A stretch of DNA of 64,000 nt from Bacteroidales bacterium (GTDB lineage: Bacteria > Bacteroidota > Bacteroidia > Bacteroidales > UBA932). Positions 57,249-64,000 of the stretch are shown in pieces (the first letter of the stretch is position 1; each line of letters begins with the position of its first letter). The stretch is taken from positions 1-64,000 of the forward strand of contig JAFTWQ010000017.1 in NCBI GenBank assembly GCA_017465225.1, written 5' to 3'. The position numbers and the translations under genes are program-made. A model generated the notes under the pieces. The model saw only the letters and a program-made list of their open reading frames with translations. It was not told where the DNA came from and ran no database searches.

Positions 57249-57917
57249 TTATCTAGCCTCAATTCTTCCGATATACTTGTCAATGTCGTATGCTTCCATA
57301 GACTGTGGATACTGATCCTTGATAGTCTCATAGAAAGAAAGCGCCTTGTCGTTCTGACCGAGCTTCTCTGCAACTGCACCTGCCTTGAGGAGGTAGCCGG
57401 CAGCAAACATGTTGTCGATTGTTGCAGCAGCCTGCTCGAAGTAACCGAGAGCCTTGCTGTAATCCTCAAGACCTACGTATGCATCACCGATGCAAGCCTT
57501 TGCGCGAGCAGCGAGGATCGCGTCCTTGCCGTTGTAAGCCTCAAGATACTTGATAGCTGACTCGAAGTTGCCAAGCTGAAGCTCGCATACTCCTGCGTAG
57601 AAGTTCACTGACTTGCCAGCCTTCTTGCCATACTCGTCAAGAATCTGTACGAATCCGAGTACATTGCCGTCACCGTTGAGCGCGAGCTCATAGTCTGCAG
57701 CGCGGAAGTTCTCCTCTGCGAGAGCCATCTGGCCCTGAGCCTCGGCAACCTTTGGCTGGTTGATGAACTTGTACCAGCAGAATACTGCTGCACATGCAAC
57801 TACAACAGCAACGCAGATGATTGAAAGGAGCTTGCCGTTCTTCTCGAAGAACTGCTCTGTCTTTGAAATCGCCTCGACTACTGCCTCGGCATTCTCATTT
57901 TTGATTTCTTTAGCCAT
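57249..57917 (-). CDS. Membrane-anchored TPR protein
   Basis: A 222-aa protein with a short cytosolic N-terminus, one membrane helix (LLSIICVAVVVACAAVFCWYKF, about residues 30-51) and TPR repeats (VNFYAGVCELQLGNFESAIK, AKACIGDAYVGLEDYSKALG). It resembles the YfgM/tetratricopeptide proteins of the Sec translocon or outer-membrane assembly, but its partner is unknown. The start at 57917 follows the promoter box by 85 bp; longer frames upstream have no family support. Confidence 0.85.
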   Translation of the reverse strand: MAKEIKNENAEAVVEAISKTEQFFEKNGKLLSIICVAVVVACAAVFCWYKFINQPKVAEAQGQMALAEENFRAADYELALNGDGNVLGFVQILDEYGKKAGKSVNFYAGVCELQLGNFESAIKYLEAYNGKDAILAARAKACIGDAYVGLEDYSKALGYFEQAAATIDNMFAAGYLLKAGAVAEKLGQNDKALSFYETIKDQYPQSMEAYDIDKYIGRIEAR

Positions 57918-58001
57918 AATATCGATTAATTTTATATTTGTCTGTGTATTCAGAACCCTTTTTACAAGGGCCGTCAGGGTACAGTTACCCCAAACAGGCG
58001 G

Positions 58002-58031
58002 CAAATTTAGCAAAAATTGTCCAAACTCCAA
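58002..58031 (-). promoter_or_regulatory. Promoter of the TPR-yebC unit
   Basis: Minus strand: TTG (58031-58029), 19 bp, TAAATTTG (58009-58002). It overlaps the divergent recF promoter. Confidence 0.77.
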
Positions 58032-58048
58032 TAAAAATGTTATCTTTG
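58017..58048 (+). promoter_or_regulatory. Promoter of recF
   Basis: TTG (58017-58019), 21 bp, TATCTTTG (58041-58048). The leader is about 14 nt. The -33 boxes of the two divergent promoters share this 30-bp stretch. Confidence 0.75.
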
Positions 58049-58068
58049 CCTTGATATCGTGAAAGTTT

Positions 58069-59166
58069 ATGCCCATACTTGAAAAAATAGTAATATCCGA
58101 CTTCAGAAACATTCAGCTGCAGGAGCTGGAATTCTCGCCTAATGTCAACTGCATCAGCGGCAACAACGGAGAGGGAAAGACCAATCTTCTGGATGCAATC
58201 TATTATCTGTCAATGACAAAGAGCGCGTTTGCATCTTCGGACAAGTTCAATTTCCGTCATGGTACCGATGAATTCTCGCTTGCGGGCACTTACAGGATGG
58301 AGAACGGACTGACCAGCAGATTCGCCATGAAGATGTCTTCGAAGGGCGATAAGAAGGTGAAGCGTGACGACAAGCCTTATGGCAGGGTTTCCGAGCATGT
58401 GGGCATACTGCCTATCGTGATGGTCTCTCCCGCCGACATATCCATGGTGAGCGAGTCCGGTGAGGAACGCAGACGATTCGTCAATGCTGTCCTTTCCCAG
58501 ATGGACAAGGAATACATGGCGGCGATGCAGCAGTACAACAGGCTTCTTCTGCAGAGGAACAGGATGCTGAAGGAACCAGAACTTGACCGTTCTCTTCTTG
58601 AGGTGATAGATATGAGGATGGCGGCTCTGGCAGAGCCTGTCTTCCAGGCAAGGAAGAGGTTTGTCGAGGACCTGAAGCCTGTCGTTGCGGAGTATTACAA
58701 GGCAGTTTCGGGAGGTTCCGAGCAGGTGGACATAGAGTATGAATCGGAGCTTTTCAAGGCTCCTCTCGATCAGCTGCTGGCAGCCTCATATGACAAGGAC
58801 AGGATATTGAAATATACGACTGCAGGTATCCAGAGGGATGATTTCGCATTCAGGATGAACGGCCATCCGATCCGTCGATACGGCTCGCAGGGCCAGCAGA
58901 AGTCGTTCCTTGTGTCGCTGAAGTTCGCCCAATATGAGATCATGAAGAAGAATTACGGCTTCGCGCCGCTTCTGCTTCTGGACGATGTGTTCGACAAGCT
59001 TGACATGGGCAGGATATCGAACCTTCTGCAGATGGTGGCAAGCAATGATTTCGGCCAGATATTCATCACGGACAGCAACAAGGTACGTATGTCCGGAATC
59101 GTTGACGGACTGACGCAGGACAGGGCATATTACGATACCGTTTCGGGAACATTCACAAGATTGTAG
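58069..59166 (+). CDS. recF: DNA replication and repair protein RecF
   Basis: ABC-type ATPase that loads RecA at gaps. The 365-aa protein has Walker A GNNGEGKTNLLDAIY, SGEERRRFVNAVLSQMD, signature SQGQQKSFLVSLKFAQ and Walker B LLLLDDVFDKLD. It is followed by the DciA-like gene after 1 bp, the usual Bacteroidota order; dnaA and dnaN are not next to it, and gyrB is 40 kb away. Confidence 0.95.
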   Translation: MPILEKIVISDFRNIQLQELEFSPNVNCISGNNGEGKTNLLDAIYYLSMTKSAFASSDKFNFRHGTDEFSLAGTYRMENGLTSRFAMKMSSKGDKKVKRDDKPYGRVSEHVGILPIVMVSPADISMVSESGEERRRFVNAVLSQMDKEYMAAMQQYNRLLLQRNRMLKEPELDRSLLEVIDMRMAALAEPVFQARKRFVEDLKPVVAEYYKAVSGGSEQVDIEYESELFKAPLDQLLAASYDKDRILKYTTAGIQRDDFAFRMNGHPIRRYGSQGQQKSFLVSLKFAQYEIMKKNYGFAPLLLLDDVFDKLDMGRISNLLQMVASNDFGQIFITDSNKVRMSGIVDGLTQDRAYYDTVSGTFTRL

Positions 59167-59167
59167 C

Positions 59168-59512
59168 ATGGCTTACGACGGAAGACAGAACAAGCTCCGC
59201 AGGCATGAGGCGGTAGGTATGGATGAGCTGGTGAACCAGTTCATCCGTGACATGAAGCTCGCTTCGGGACTCAACCGGCAGAGGGCTGCAGAAGCGTGGA
59301 ATGCCGTTTCCGGCGCCGCACGTTATACGCTCGATGTCTCCTTCGACCGCGGCATAATGATGTGTGTCATCAGTTCATCGGTCGTACGTAACCAGCTTTA
59401 CTTTCAGAGGGATATGTTGATCGCCAGGCTGAACGAGCATCTTGCGTCTGATCCGCTTTTCGTGTCAGACAGGCAGGACGGAACGGTGGTGAAGAATTTG
59501 ATATTACGTTAG
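59168..59512 (+). CDS. DUF721 (DciA-like) protein
   Basis: A 114-aa protein of DUF721, the family of the ancestral replicative helicase loader DciA. The region MDELVNQFIRDMKLASGLNRQ and EAWNAVSGAARYTLDVSFDRG match the family. It sits directly behind recF, and dnaC/dnaI loaders are absent in this window. Function inferred from family. Confidence 0.82.
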   Translation: MAYDGRQNKLRRHEAVGMDELVNQFIRDMKLASGLNRQRAAEAWNAVSGAARYTLDVSFDRGIMMCVISSSVVRNQLYFQRDMLIARLNEHLASDPLFVSDRQDGTVVKNLILR

Positions 59513-59515
59513 GAT

Positions 59516-60550
59516 ATGAAGATTGTGGCAGATATGGATGTTCCTTTTCTTAAAGGAGTGTTCGAACCTTATGCGGAGGTAATATATAAGAAAGGAATAG
59601 ATATTTCGCGTGAAGATGTGGCCGATGCGGATGCATTGATCGTGCGTACAAGGACCCGTTGCGATGCGGATCTTCTTGAGGGTACGTCAGTCCGTATGGT
59701 CGCGACTGCGACGATCGGCATGGACCATATAGACCTTGATTATTGCGCATCCCGTGGTATCGAGGTCGCAAACGCAGAAGGATGCAATGCCGGCGGAGTG
59801 ATGCAGTACGTCTTTTCGGCATTGTACGGCATTGCGGCCAGAAAGGGAATCAAGATCGACGGCAGCACTATCGGCATCGTGGGCGTAGGAAATGTCGGAA
59901 AGCGTATCGAAGCTATGGCCGAATACCTCGGCTTCAATATCCTCCGATGTGATCCTCCGCGTGCGGAAAAGGAAGGCCCGGAAGGATTCTGCTCTCTTGA
60001 GCATCTTCTTGAGAATTCACAGATCGTGACCCTGCATGTGCCTCTTGACAATACCACAAGGGGGATGGCCAATCCGGCTTTCTTCACCCTTATGCAGCCG
60101 GGAGCCATCTTCATAAATGCTGCAAGGGGAGAGGTGGTCGATGAAGAGGCCCTGCTTGAAGCTAGGCCGAAGCTCGGCGCCATTGTCATTGACACATGGA
60201 ACAACGAACCGGATGTTAACGAGGAGCTTATTGACGCTGCGGATATCGCGACTCCTCATATCGCGGGATATTCATATCAGGGAAAGCAGAATGGAACTTC
60301 CATGGCTGTGCGGGCGGTTGCGGCACATTTCGGCATTGCGGAGCTCATGGATTTCTTCCCGGAGGATGAACTTCCGGAACATCAGCCTGTCCATCTGGAT
60401 CTGAAAGGTAAAAATCATGGCGAGATTGCAGCGGTTTTACAATATAATTATCCTATCTTTACGGACGATTTCAGATTCAGGATGGAACCTCATAAATTCG
60501 AGAAACTCCGTTCTGACTATCAGTACAGACGCGAAATAATTGTTGACTAA
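59516..60550 (+). CDS. pdxB: 4-phosphoerythronate dehydrogenase
   Basis: NAD-dependent step of the DXP-independent... vitamin B6 route (PdxB/SerC/PdxA/PdxJ). The 344-aa protein has the Rossmann motif GIVGVGNVGKRIEAMA, the catalytic Arg in RTRTRCD-flanked and ARGE segments, and HIAGYSYQGKQNGT with the catalytic His, which is PdxB-specific. The C-terminal dimerisation domain (FRFRMEPHKFEKLRSDY) distinguishes it from SerA. It follows DUF721 by 3 bp. Confidence 0.93.
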   Translation: MKIVADMDVPFLKGVFEPYAEVIYKKGIDISREDVADADALIVRTRTRCDADLLEGTSVRMVATATIGMDHIDLDYCASRGIEVANAEGCNAGGVMQYVFSALYGIAARKGIKIDGSTIGIVGVGNVGKRIEAMAEYLGFNILRCDPPRAEKEGPEGFCSLEHLLENSQIVTLHVPLDNTTRGMANPAFFTLMQPGAIFINAARGEVVDEEALLEARPKLGAIVIDTWNNEPDVNEELIDAADIATPHIAGYSYQGKQNGTSMAVRAVAAHFGIAELMDFFPEDELPEHQPVHLDLKGKNHGEIAAVLQYNYPIFTDDFRFRMEPHKFEKLRSDYQYRREIIVD

Positions 60551-60573
60551 CACATTAAAACCAATAACCAGAT

Positions 60574-62070
60574 ATGTTTAGAAAAGAAGACATCGAGCAG
60601 ATCGAGCAGAGAGGCTCATCTGTGCAGACAGTGGAGCAGCAGGTGGAGCGCTTCAAACAGGGATTTCCATGGATGAAGATCGTGGCTCCGGCAACTCCTG
60701 AAAGAGGTATCCAGGTACTTGACGAGGCTGCTGTAGAGGCTGCCGCAAAGTATTATGACGGTGCGGCCATCAACGGAAAGTGCAAGTTTGTCCCTGCATC
60801 AGGAGCGGCTTCACGTATGTTCAAGGACCTTTTCAGCGGTCTTGACGCCCTTAAGGCTGGCAAGGAACTCGCGGATGATGCCCCTGCAGCAAAGTTCGTG
60901 GATCAGATCCAGTCATTCGCATTCTACACTCCGGAACTTTTCGGTGAGCAGACATGCAAGTGCCCTGAATATCGTCAGGCAGTTCTTTCGAAGACTCTTA
61001 CCGACGAAGGACTCGGATATGGAGCAAAGCCGAAGGGAGTGCTCAAGTTCCACAAATATACTGACGGTGAGATCCGTACTGCTTTCGCAGAGCATCTCGT
61101 CGAGGCCCAGAACTATATGAGAAATGAAGACGGTACCGCAAATCTCGTCGTTACCATTTCTCCTGAACACCAGCACCTTTTCGAGGAGGCTTATGCCGAG
61201 GTAAAGGCTGCCTATGAGGCAAAATATGGTGTGAAGTACAATATCACTTTCACATTCCAGGACAAGGCTACCGATACAATCGCTGTTGACGTTGAGAACA
61301 AGCCGTTCAGAACAGAGACCGATTCGCTCCTTTTCCGTCCTGCAGGACATGGAGCCCTCATCTACAATCTCAACAGGATCGAGGAAGAGGTGGTTTCAAT
61401 CAAGAATATCGACAATGTAGCTAATGAGAGGCTCCTTCCGGAGACTGCTACATGGAAGAAGGTGCTTCTCGGCAAGGCTCTCGAGCTTCGTGACAAGATC
61501 TACGGATATCTCAATGCTCTTGATGCTGAGGCTACTCCTGCTCTTTGCGATGAGATCGAGGCGTTCCTTGACAATACTCTTTGCGTGACTCTTCCTGCTG
61601 CATCCGACTTTGATGCACGCGTGGCTGCTCTTCGCGCAAAGCTCAACCGTCCTATCCGTGTTGCCGGTATGGTGAAGAATCAGGGCGAGCCTGGCGGTGG
61701 TCCTTTCATCATTGCAGAGAAGGATGGATCTACATCACTCCAGGTTCTTGAGAGCGTTCAGATCAACATGTCAGACGACCATGCTCGTGAGTGCCTTGCA
61801 TCTGCAACTCACTTCAACCCTGTTGATATCGTTTGCTGCCTCCATGACTATAAGGGACAGAGCTTCGATCTTCTCCAGTATGTTGACGAGGATGCCGGAT
61901 TCATCAGCTCGAAGAGCTATCAGGGACGCGAACTCAAGGCTCTTGAGCTCCCAGGTCTCTGGAACGGTGCGATGAGCAACTGGAACACTCTCTTCGTTGA
62001 GGTTCCTCTCGCTACATTCAACCCTGTCAAGGTCGTTCTTGACCTTCTCCGTCCTGCGCATCAGAACTAG
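60574..62070 (+). CDS. DUF4301-family protein
   Basis: A 498-aa cytosolic protein of a Bacteroidota-centred family with no proved function. The block RPAGHGALIYNLNRIEEEVV, then SIKNIDNVANERL, and FVPASGAASRMFKDLF near residue 75 resemble uridylyltransferase (UDPGP) folds, where the product would be a nucleotide sugar; this is inference. Codon use is strongly biased (CTC, GAG, AAG), which suggests good expression. The stop TAG is the first three bases of a 12-bp inverted repeat. Confidence 0.78.
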   Translation: MFRKEDIEQIEQRGSSVQTVEQQVERFKQGFPWMKIVAPATPERGIQVLDEAAVEAAAKYYDGAAINGKCKFVPASGAASRMFKDLFSGLDALKAGKELADDAPAAKFVDQIQSFAFYTPELFGEQTCKCPEYRQAVLSKTLTDEGLGYGAKPKGVLKFHKYTDGEIRTAFAEHLVEAQNYMRNEDGTANLVVTISPEHQHLFEEAYAEVKAAYEAKYGVKYNITFTFQDKATDTIAVDVENKPFRTETDSLLFRPAGHGALIYNLNRIEEEVVSIKNIDNVANERLLPETATWKKVLLGKALELRDKIYGYLNALDAEATPALCDEIEAFLDNTLCVTLPAASDFDARVAALRAKLNRPIRVAGMVKNQGEPGGGPFIIAEKDGSTSLQVLESVQINMSDDHARECLASATHFNPVDIVCCLHDYKGQSFDLLQYVDEDAGFISSKSYQGRELKALELPGLWNGAMSNWNTLFVEVPLATFNPVKVVLDLLRPAHQN

Positions 62071-62183
62071 TGTGGAGCGCATATGACTGATAATCAGTCG
62101 TTTAAATATACCCACGTGCTGACATAATGCGGCACGTGGGTTGTTTTATCTTATTGTGGGCCAATAGATTACGCTCCACACTA
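62068..62183. repeat. 116-bp element with 12-bp inverted ends across two stop codons
   Basis: TAGTGTGGAGCG (62068-62079) and CGCTCCACACTA (62172-62183) are perfect inverted ends. The first TAG is the DUF4301 stop, and the last CTA the stop of the convergent methyltransferase gene. Inside are GACTGA-TAA-TCAGTC and the ACCCACGTGC hairpin. Confidence 0.78.
62110..62147 (+). terminator. Terminator of recF-DUF4301 unit
   Basis: ACCCACGTGC/GCACGTGGGT, 10 bp perfect (62110-62119, 62132-62141), then TGTTTT. It may also serve the convergent gene. Confidence 0.75.
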
Positions 62184-63488
62184 AAGGCGGGCGGTGATGA
62201 GGAGGAGATTGCCGTCCATGTCGGATCTGAGGCCGAAGATGTGGATGCCGTCGCCGGATGAGACGCCGAGCTTCTTGCGGAGGGTGTCGGTGTCCATCGG
62301 GATGTTGCGGGCGGTGACTTCGGCTTTAGGGTAGTCTTTGCCTGCTGACCTGATGCTTCGTTTGTCGAGAGGGGAACAGCTGATGATTCTGTATAACTTG
62401 CCATGGCCCTTCAGTTCGTCAGCCTTTGCCTCGTCTTCAACGATGTAGTAATGGGTCGATGTTCCGAGCTTGCCGATTCCGAACCTTTTGCTTATAAGGT
62501 TGAATGCGCCTGCCTTCATCAATGCCTTCCCCGGCTCGAACAGCCACCTTTCGGGCAGACAGATGTCTGTAATCGGCATTTTCCCACCCCCGGGAAGAGG
62601 GAGGGGCCCACTCGCAGAGTGGGAGGGGGCCGATGGAAGACACTGTCTGTCCGAAAGGTGTGGTGCGGCGGCCTTTTCATCGGAAGGTGAAAATGTGAAT
62701 TCCGAAAGGCTGCCGTCGTTATGGATCTCTACGGCGGTGATGCTGTAGCCGTCATTCCATTCCCGGTCCATCCATATGAGCAGCTCCTTGCATTCTCCTC
62801 CGCTGGCGACGACATGTACCTCGCGGCAAGTGGAACCCAGACGGCTGCATGCCATCGTTATGTCAGCCATAGGGGATAGCTTCAGGAGAATATGACGTGT
62901 GTGGACGAATATCTCATTTTTCAATGTAAGCACGTCAGGGGTGCAGTCTTCAATGAGGAAGACCTTACGTCCGCCTTCTCCACGTCGTGCCGGATCCATG
63001 TATACTATGTCCGGATTGAAACCGTCCAGAATCTTCTCTATATCTCCCTGCCGGGCAATCCCGTTCGAGACCGATATGTTCCCGGCCTCCAGAACCTTGA
63101 AGTTGTGTTCTGCTGCCCTGCAGAGGACTTCCTGCATCTCATTGTAGAGGACTCTTTGCGCTTTCTGGGAGAAAAACCAGCTGTCGACACCGAGCCCGCC
63201 GGTCAGGTCGGCTATGGCCCATGATTCCTTGCCGGATATCCTGCTGGCGAGACCGGCCTTGTACCTTCCTGTAGCGCTGCTGCTGCATTGCTCTGCGGAT
63301 AGCTTCAATGGAAAAACAAGGCGTGGCTCGTCGTGCCATTCGCGGACTTTGTCGCGCAGTTTCCTGCGGCTTTCGATGCTGTTCACGGCCATGTCCATAT
63401 CTATTTCCGGCCATCTGTCCCTGTTCATGATCAGCCTTACCGGGTCGTCAGATATGTGCGATGATACGAAGTCTGCAAGTTTCTCCAT
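62181..63488 (-). CDS. Class I SAM-dependent methyltransferase with THUMP-like C-terminus
   Basis: A 435-aa protein. The SAM site is in ADLTGGLGVDSWFFS (about residue 93) and the catalytic-type loop in VYMDPARRGEGG (about 160), as in RNA or protein methyltransferases of this Bacteroidota family; the substrate is unknown. The C-terminal THUMP-like part begins near LFEPGKALMKAGAFN. Residues about 277-314 are coded by a 116-bp palindromic element, in frame, so the protein carries a Pro/Ser/Gly-rich insertion before the last domain. Confidence 0.85.
   Translation of the reverse strand: MEKLADFVSSHISDDPVRLIMNRDRWPEIDMDMAVNSIESRRKLRDKVREWHDEPRLVFPLKLSAEQCSSSATGRYKAGLASRISGKESWAIADLTGGLGVDSWFFSQKAQRVLYNEMQEVLCRAAEHNFKVLEAGNISVSNGIARQGDIEKILDGFNPDIVYMDPARRGEGGRKVFLIEDCTPDVLTLKNEIFVHTRHILLKLSPMADITMACSRLGSTCREVHVVASGGECKELLIWMDREWNDGYSITAVEIHNDGSLSEFTFSPSDEKAAAPHLSDRQCLPSAPSHSASGPLPLPGGGKMPITDICLPERWLFEPGKALMKAGAFNLISKRFGIGKLGTSTHYYIVEDEAKADELKGHGKLYRIISCSPLDKRSIRSAGKDYPKAEVTARNIPMDTDTLRKKLGVSSGDGIHIFGLRSDMDGNLLLITARL
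62545..62660. repeat. 116-bp palindromic element inside the methyltransferase gene
   Basis: Ends CACCTTTCGGGCAGACAG (62545-62562) and CTGTCTGTCCGAAAGGTG (62643-62660) are inverted copies with one G-T pair. Within lie AATCGGC/GCCGATG and CCCACTC-gca-GAGTGGG stems and a CCACCCCCGG start like that of the element at 37728. Confidence 0.85.
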
Positions 63489-63508
63489 GTTTCTGTTGAA
63501 AATTTATG

Positions 63509-63516
63509 CAAAAATA
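63509..63516 (-). promoter_or_regulatory. -7 box of the methyltransferase gene
   Basis: Minus-strand TATTTTTG fits TAnnTTTG, 20 bp before the ATG. Confidence 0.6.
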
Positions 63517-63540
63517 GGCATTTTGTCTAATATTTATGAG

Positions 63541-63548
63541 TATATTTG
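63541..63548 (+). promoter_or_regulatory. -7 box of the phosphohexomutase gene
   Basis: TATATTTG fits TAnnTTTG; a TTTTG lies 15 bp upstream, closer than usual. The leader is about 38 nt. Confidence 0.6.
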
Positions 63549-63592
63549 CTCGGATATATATGCAAATTCAATAACTAAACATAATAACCGAT

Positions 63593-64000
63593 ATGGAAAG
63601 AGATTTCAGAACCGTTGTCCAGAGCTGGCTGGACGGAAATTTTGATGAAGCTACAAAGGCTCAGATCATTGCTCTTCAGGAATCAGATCCTGTTGCTCTC
63701 GAGGATGCATTCTACAGAAACCTTGAGTTCGGTACAGGTGGTCTCCGTGGCATCATGGGCGTGGGTACAAACCGTATGAACAAGTATACTGTAGGTATGG
63801 CTACACAGGGACTTGCAAACTACATGAAGGCAAACTGCGAGGGACCTCTCAGCGTGTGCATCTCGTTCGACAGCCGTAACAACAGTCCGGAGTTCGCACA
63901 GATCGCAGCAAATGTCCTTGCAGCAAACGGTATTCATGTATACATCTTCGAGAAGCTCCATCCTATCGCTCTCATGAGCTACTCTGTAAGAGCAAAGAAG
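63593..64000 (+). CDS. Phosphoglucomutase/phosphomannomutase, N-terminal part
   Basis: The first 136 residues of a phospho-sugar mutase run off the window. ERDFRTVVQSWLDGNFDEAT, then LEFGTGGLRGIMGVGTNRMN and SVCISFDSRNNSPEFAQ match the PgcA-type phosphoglucomutase of Bacteroidota (about 580 aa when full). This differs from the GlmM at 6.8 kb. The phosphoserine loop is not yet reached at the edge. Confidence 0.9.
   Translation, partial: MERDFRTVVQSWLDGNFDEATKAQIIALQESDPVALEDAFYRNLEFGTGGLRGIMGVGTNRMNKYTVGMATQGLANYMKANCEGPLSVCISFDSRNNSPEFAQIAANVLAANGIHVYIFEKLHPIALMSYSVRAKK

Overview
The window looks like chromosomal DNA of an anaerobic Bacteroidales bacterium (Bacteroidota). Nearly every transcription unit that starts after a gap carries the Bacteroidota -7 box TAnnTTTG, often with a TTG or TTTG about 19-21 bp upstream. 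The gene content also fits: a methylmalonyl-CoA decarboxylase sodium pump, a short V-type ATPase operon with DUF2764, a type B-like L31, a one-chain serine dehydratase, DUF4301 and NamZ/DUF1343. The family cannot be fixed from sequence alone; a gut or rumen Rikenellaceae-like lineage is possible. I see no integrase, transposase, phage gene, CRISPR array or defence island.

Layout. 1-3.5 kb: end of an rRNA operon (5S), a secreted CocE-type hydrolase lipoprotein, enolase, tRNA-Ala. 3.5-9.8 kb: CstA, glycerate kinase, tRNA-Glu, a DUF486 membrane protein, glmM-namZ (cell wall) and L31. 9.8-12.8 kb (minus): ABC ATPase - nth - RluA-type pseudouridine synthase, tightly coupled. 12.8-24.5 kb (plus): a 1003-aa TPR protein with an outer-membrane barrel, gyrB, an alpha-oxoamine synthase, a PgpH-type HD hydrolase, trigger factor. 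24.6-28.7 kb: clpP-clpX-dipeptidase-pyrF. 28.7-36.9 kb: an AraC regulator coupled to an unknown protein, sdaA, a secreted peptidase, arginine deiminase, ndk. 36.9-37.8 kb is the only long gene-free stretch and is packed with degenerate palindromic repeats. 37.8-47.7 kb (minus): GH31 glycosidase and the V-ATPase operon E-DUF2764-A-B-D-I-K. 47.8-56.3 kb (minus): metH-metF and mmdA-D-C-B. 56.5-64 kb: yebC and a TPR protein, then recF, a DciA-like protein, pdxB, DUF4301, a SAM methyltransferase and the start of a phosphohexomutase.

Two themes link the genes. First, sodium energetics: the decarboxylase pump exports Na+ during propionate formation, and the V-ATPase K subunit carries the Na+ ligand residues known from Enterococcus hirae, so both machines probably share one sodium circuit. 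Second, the chromosome is seeded with small palindromic elements. Several lie between genes (37.05, 37.38, 37.69, 43.2, 46.4, 62.1 kb), but two sit in frame inside genes: three 25-bp palindromes in the linker of MetH, and a 116-bp element with 18-bp inverted ends in a methyltransferase gene. This resembles the in-frame palindromic elements of Rickettsia and is the most unusual thing I found. Other candidates are a small RNA at 30.3 kb and inverted repeats in the tig and clpP control regions.
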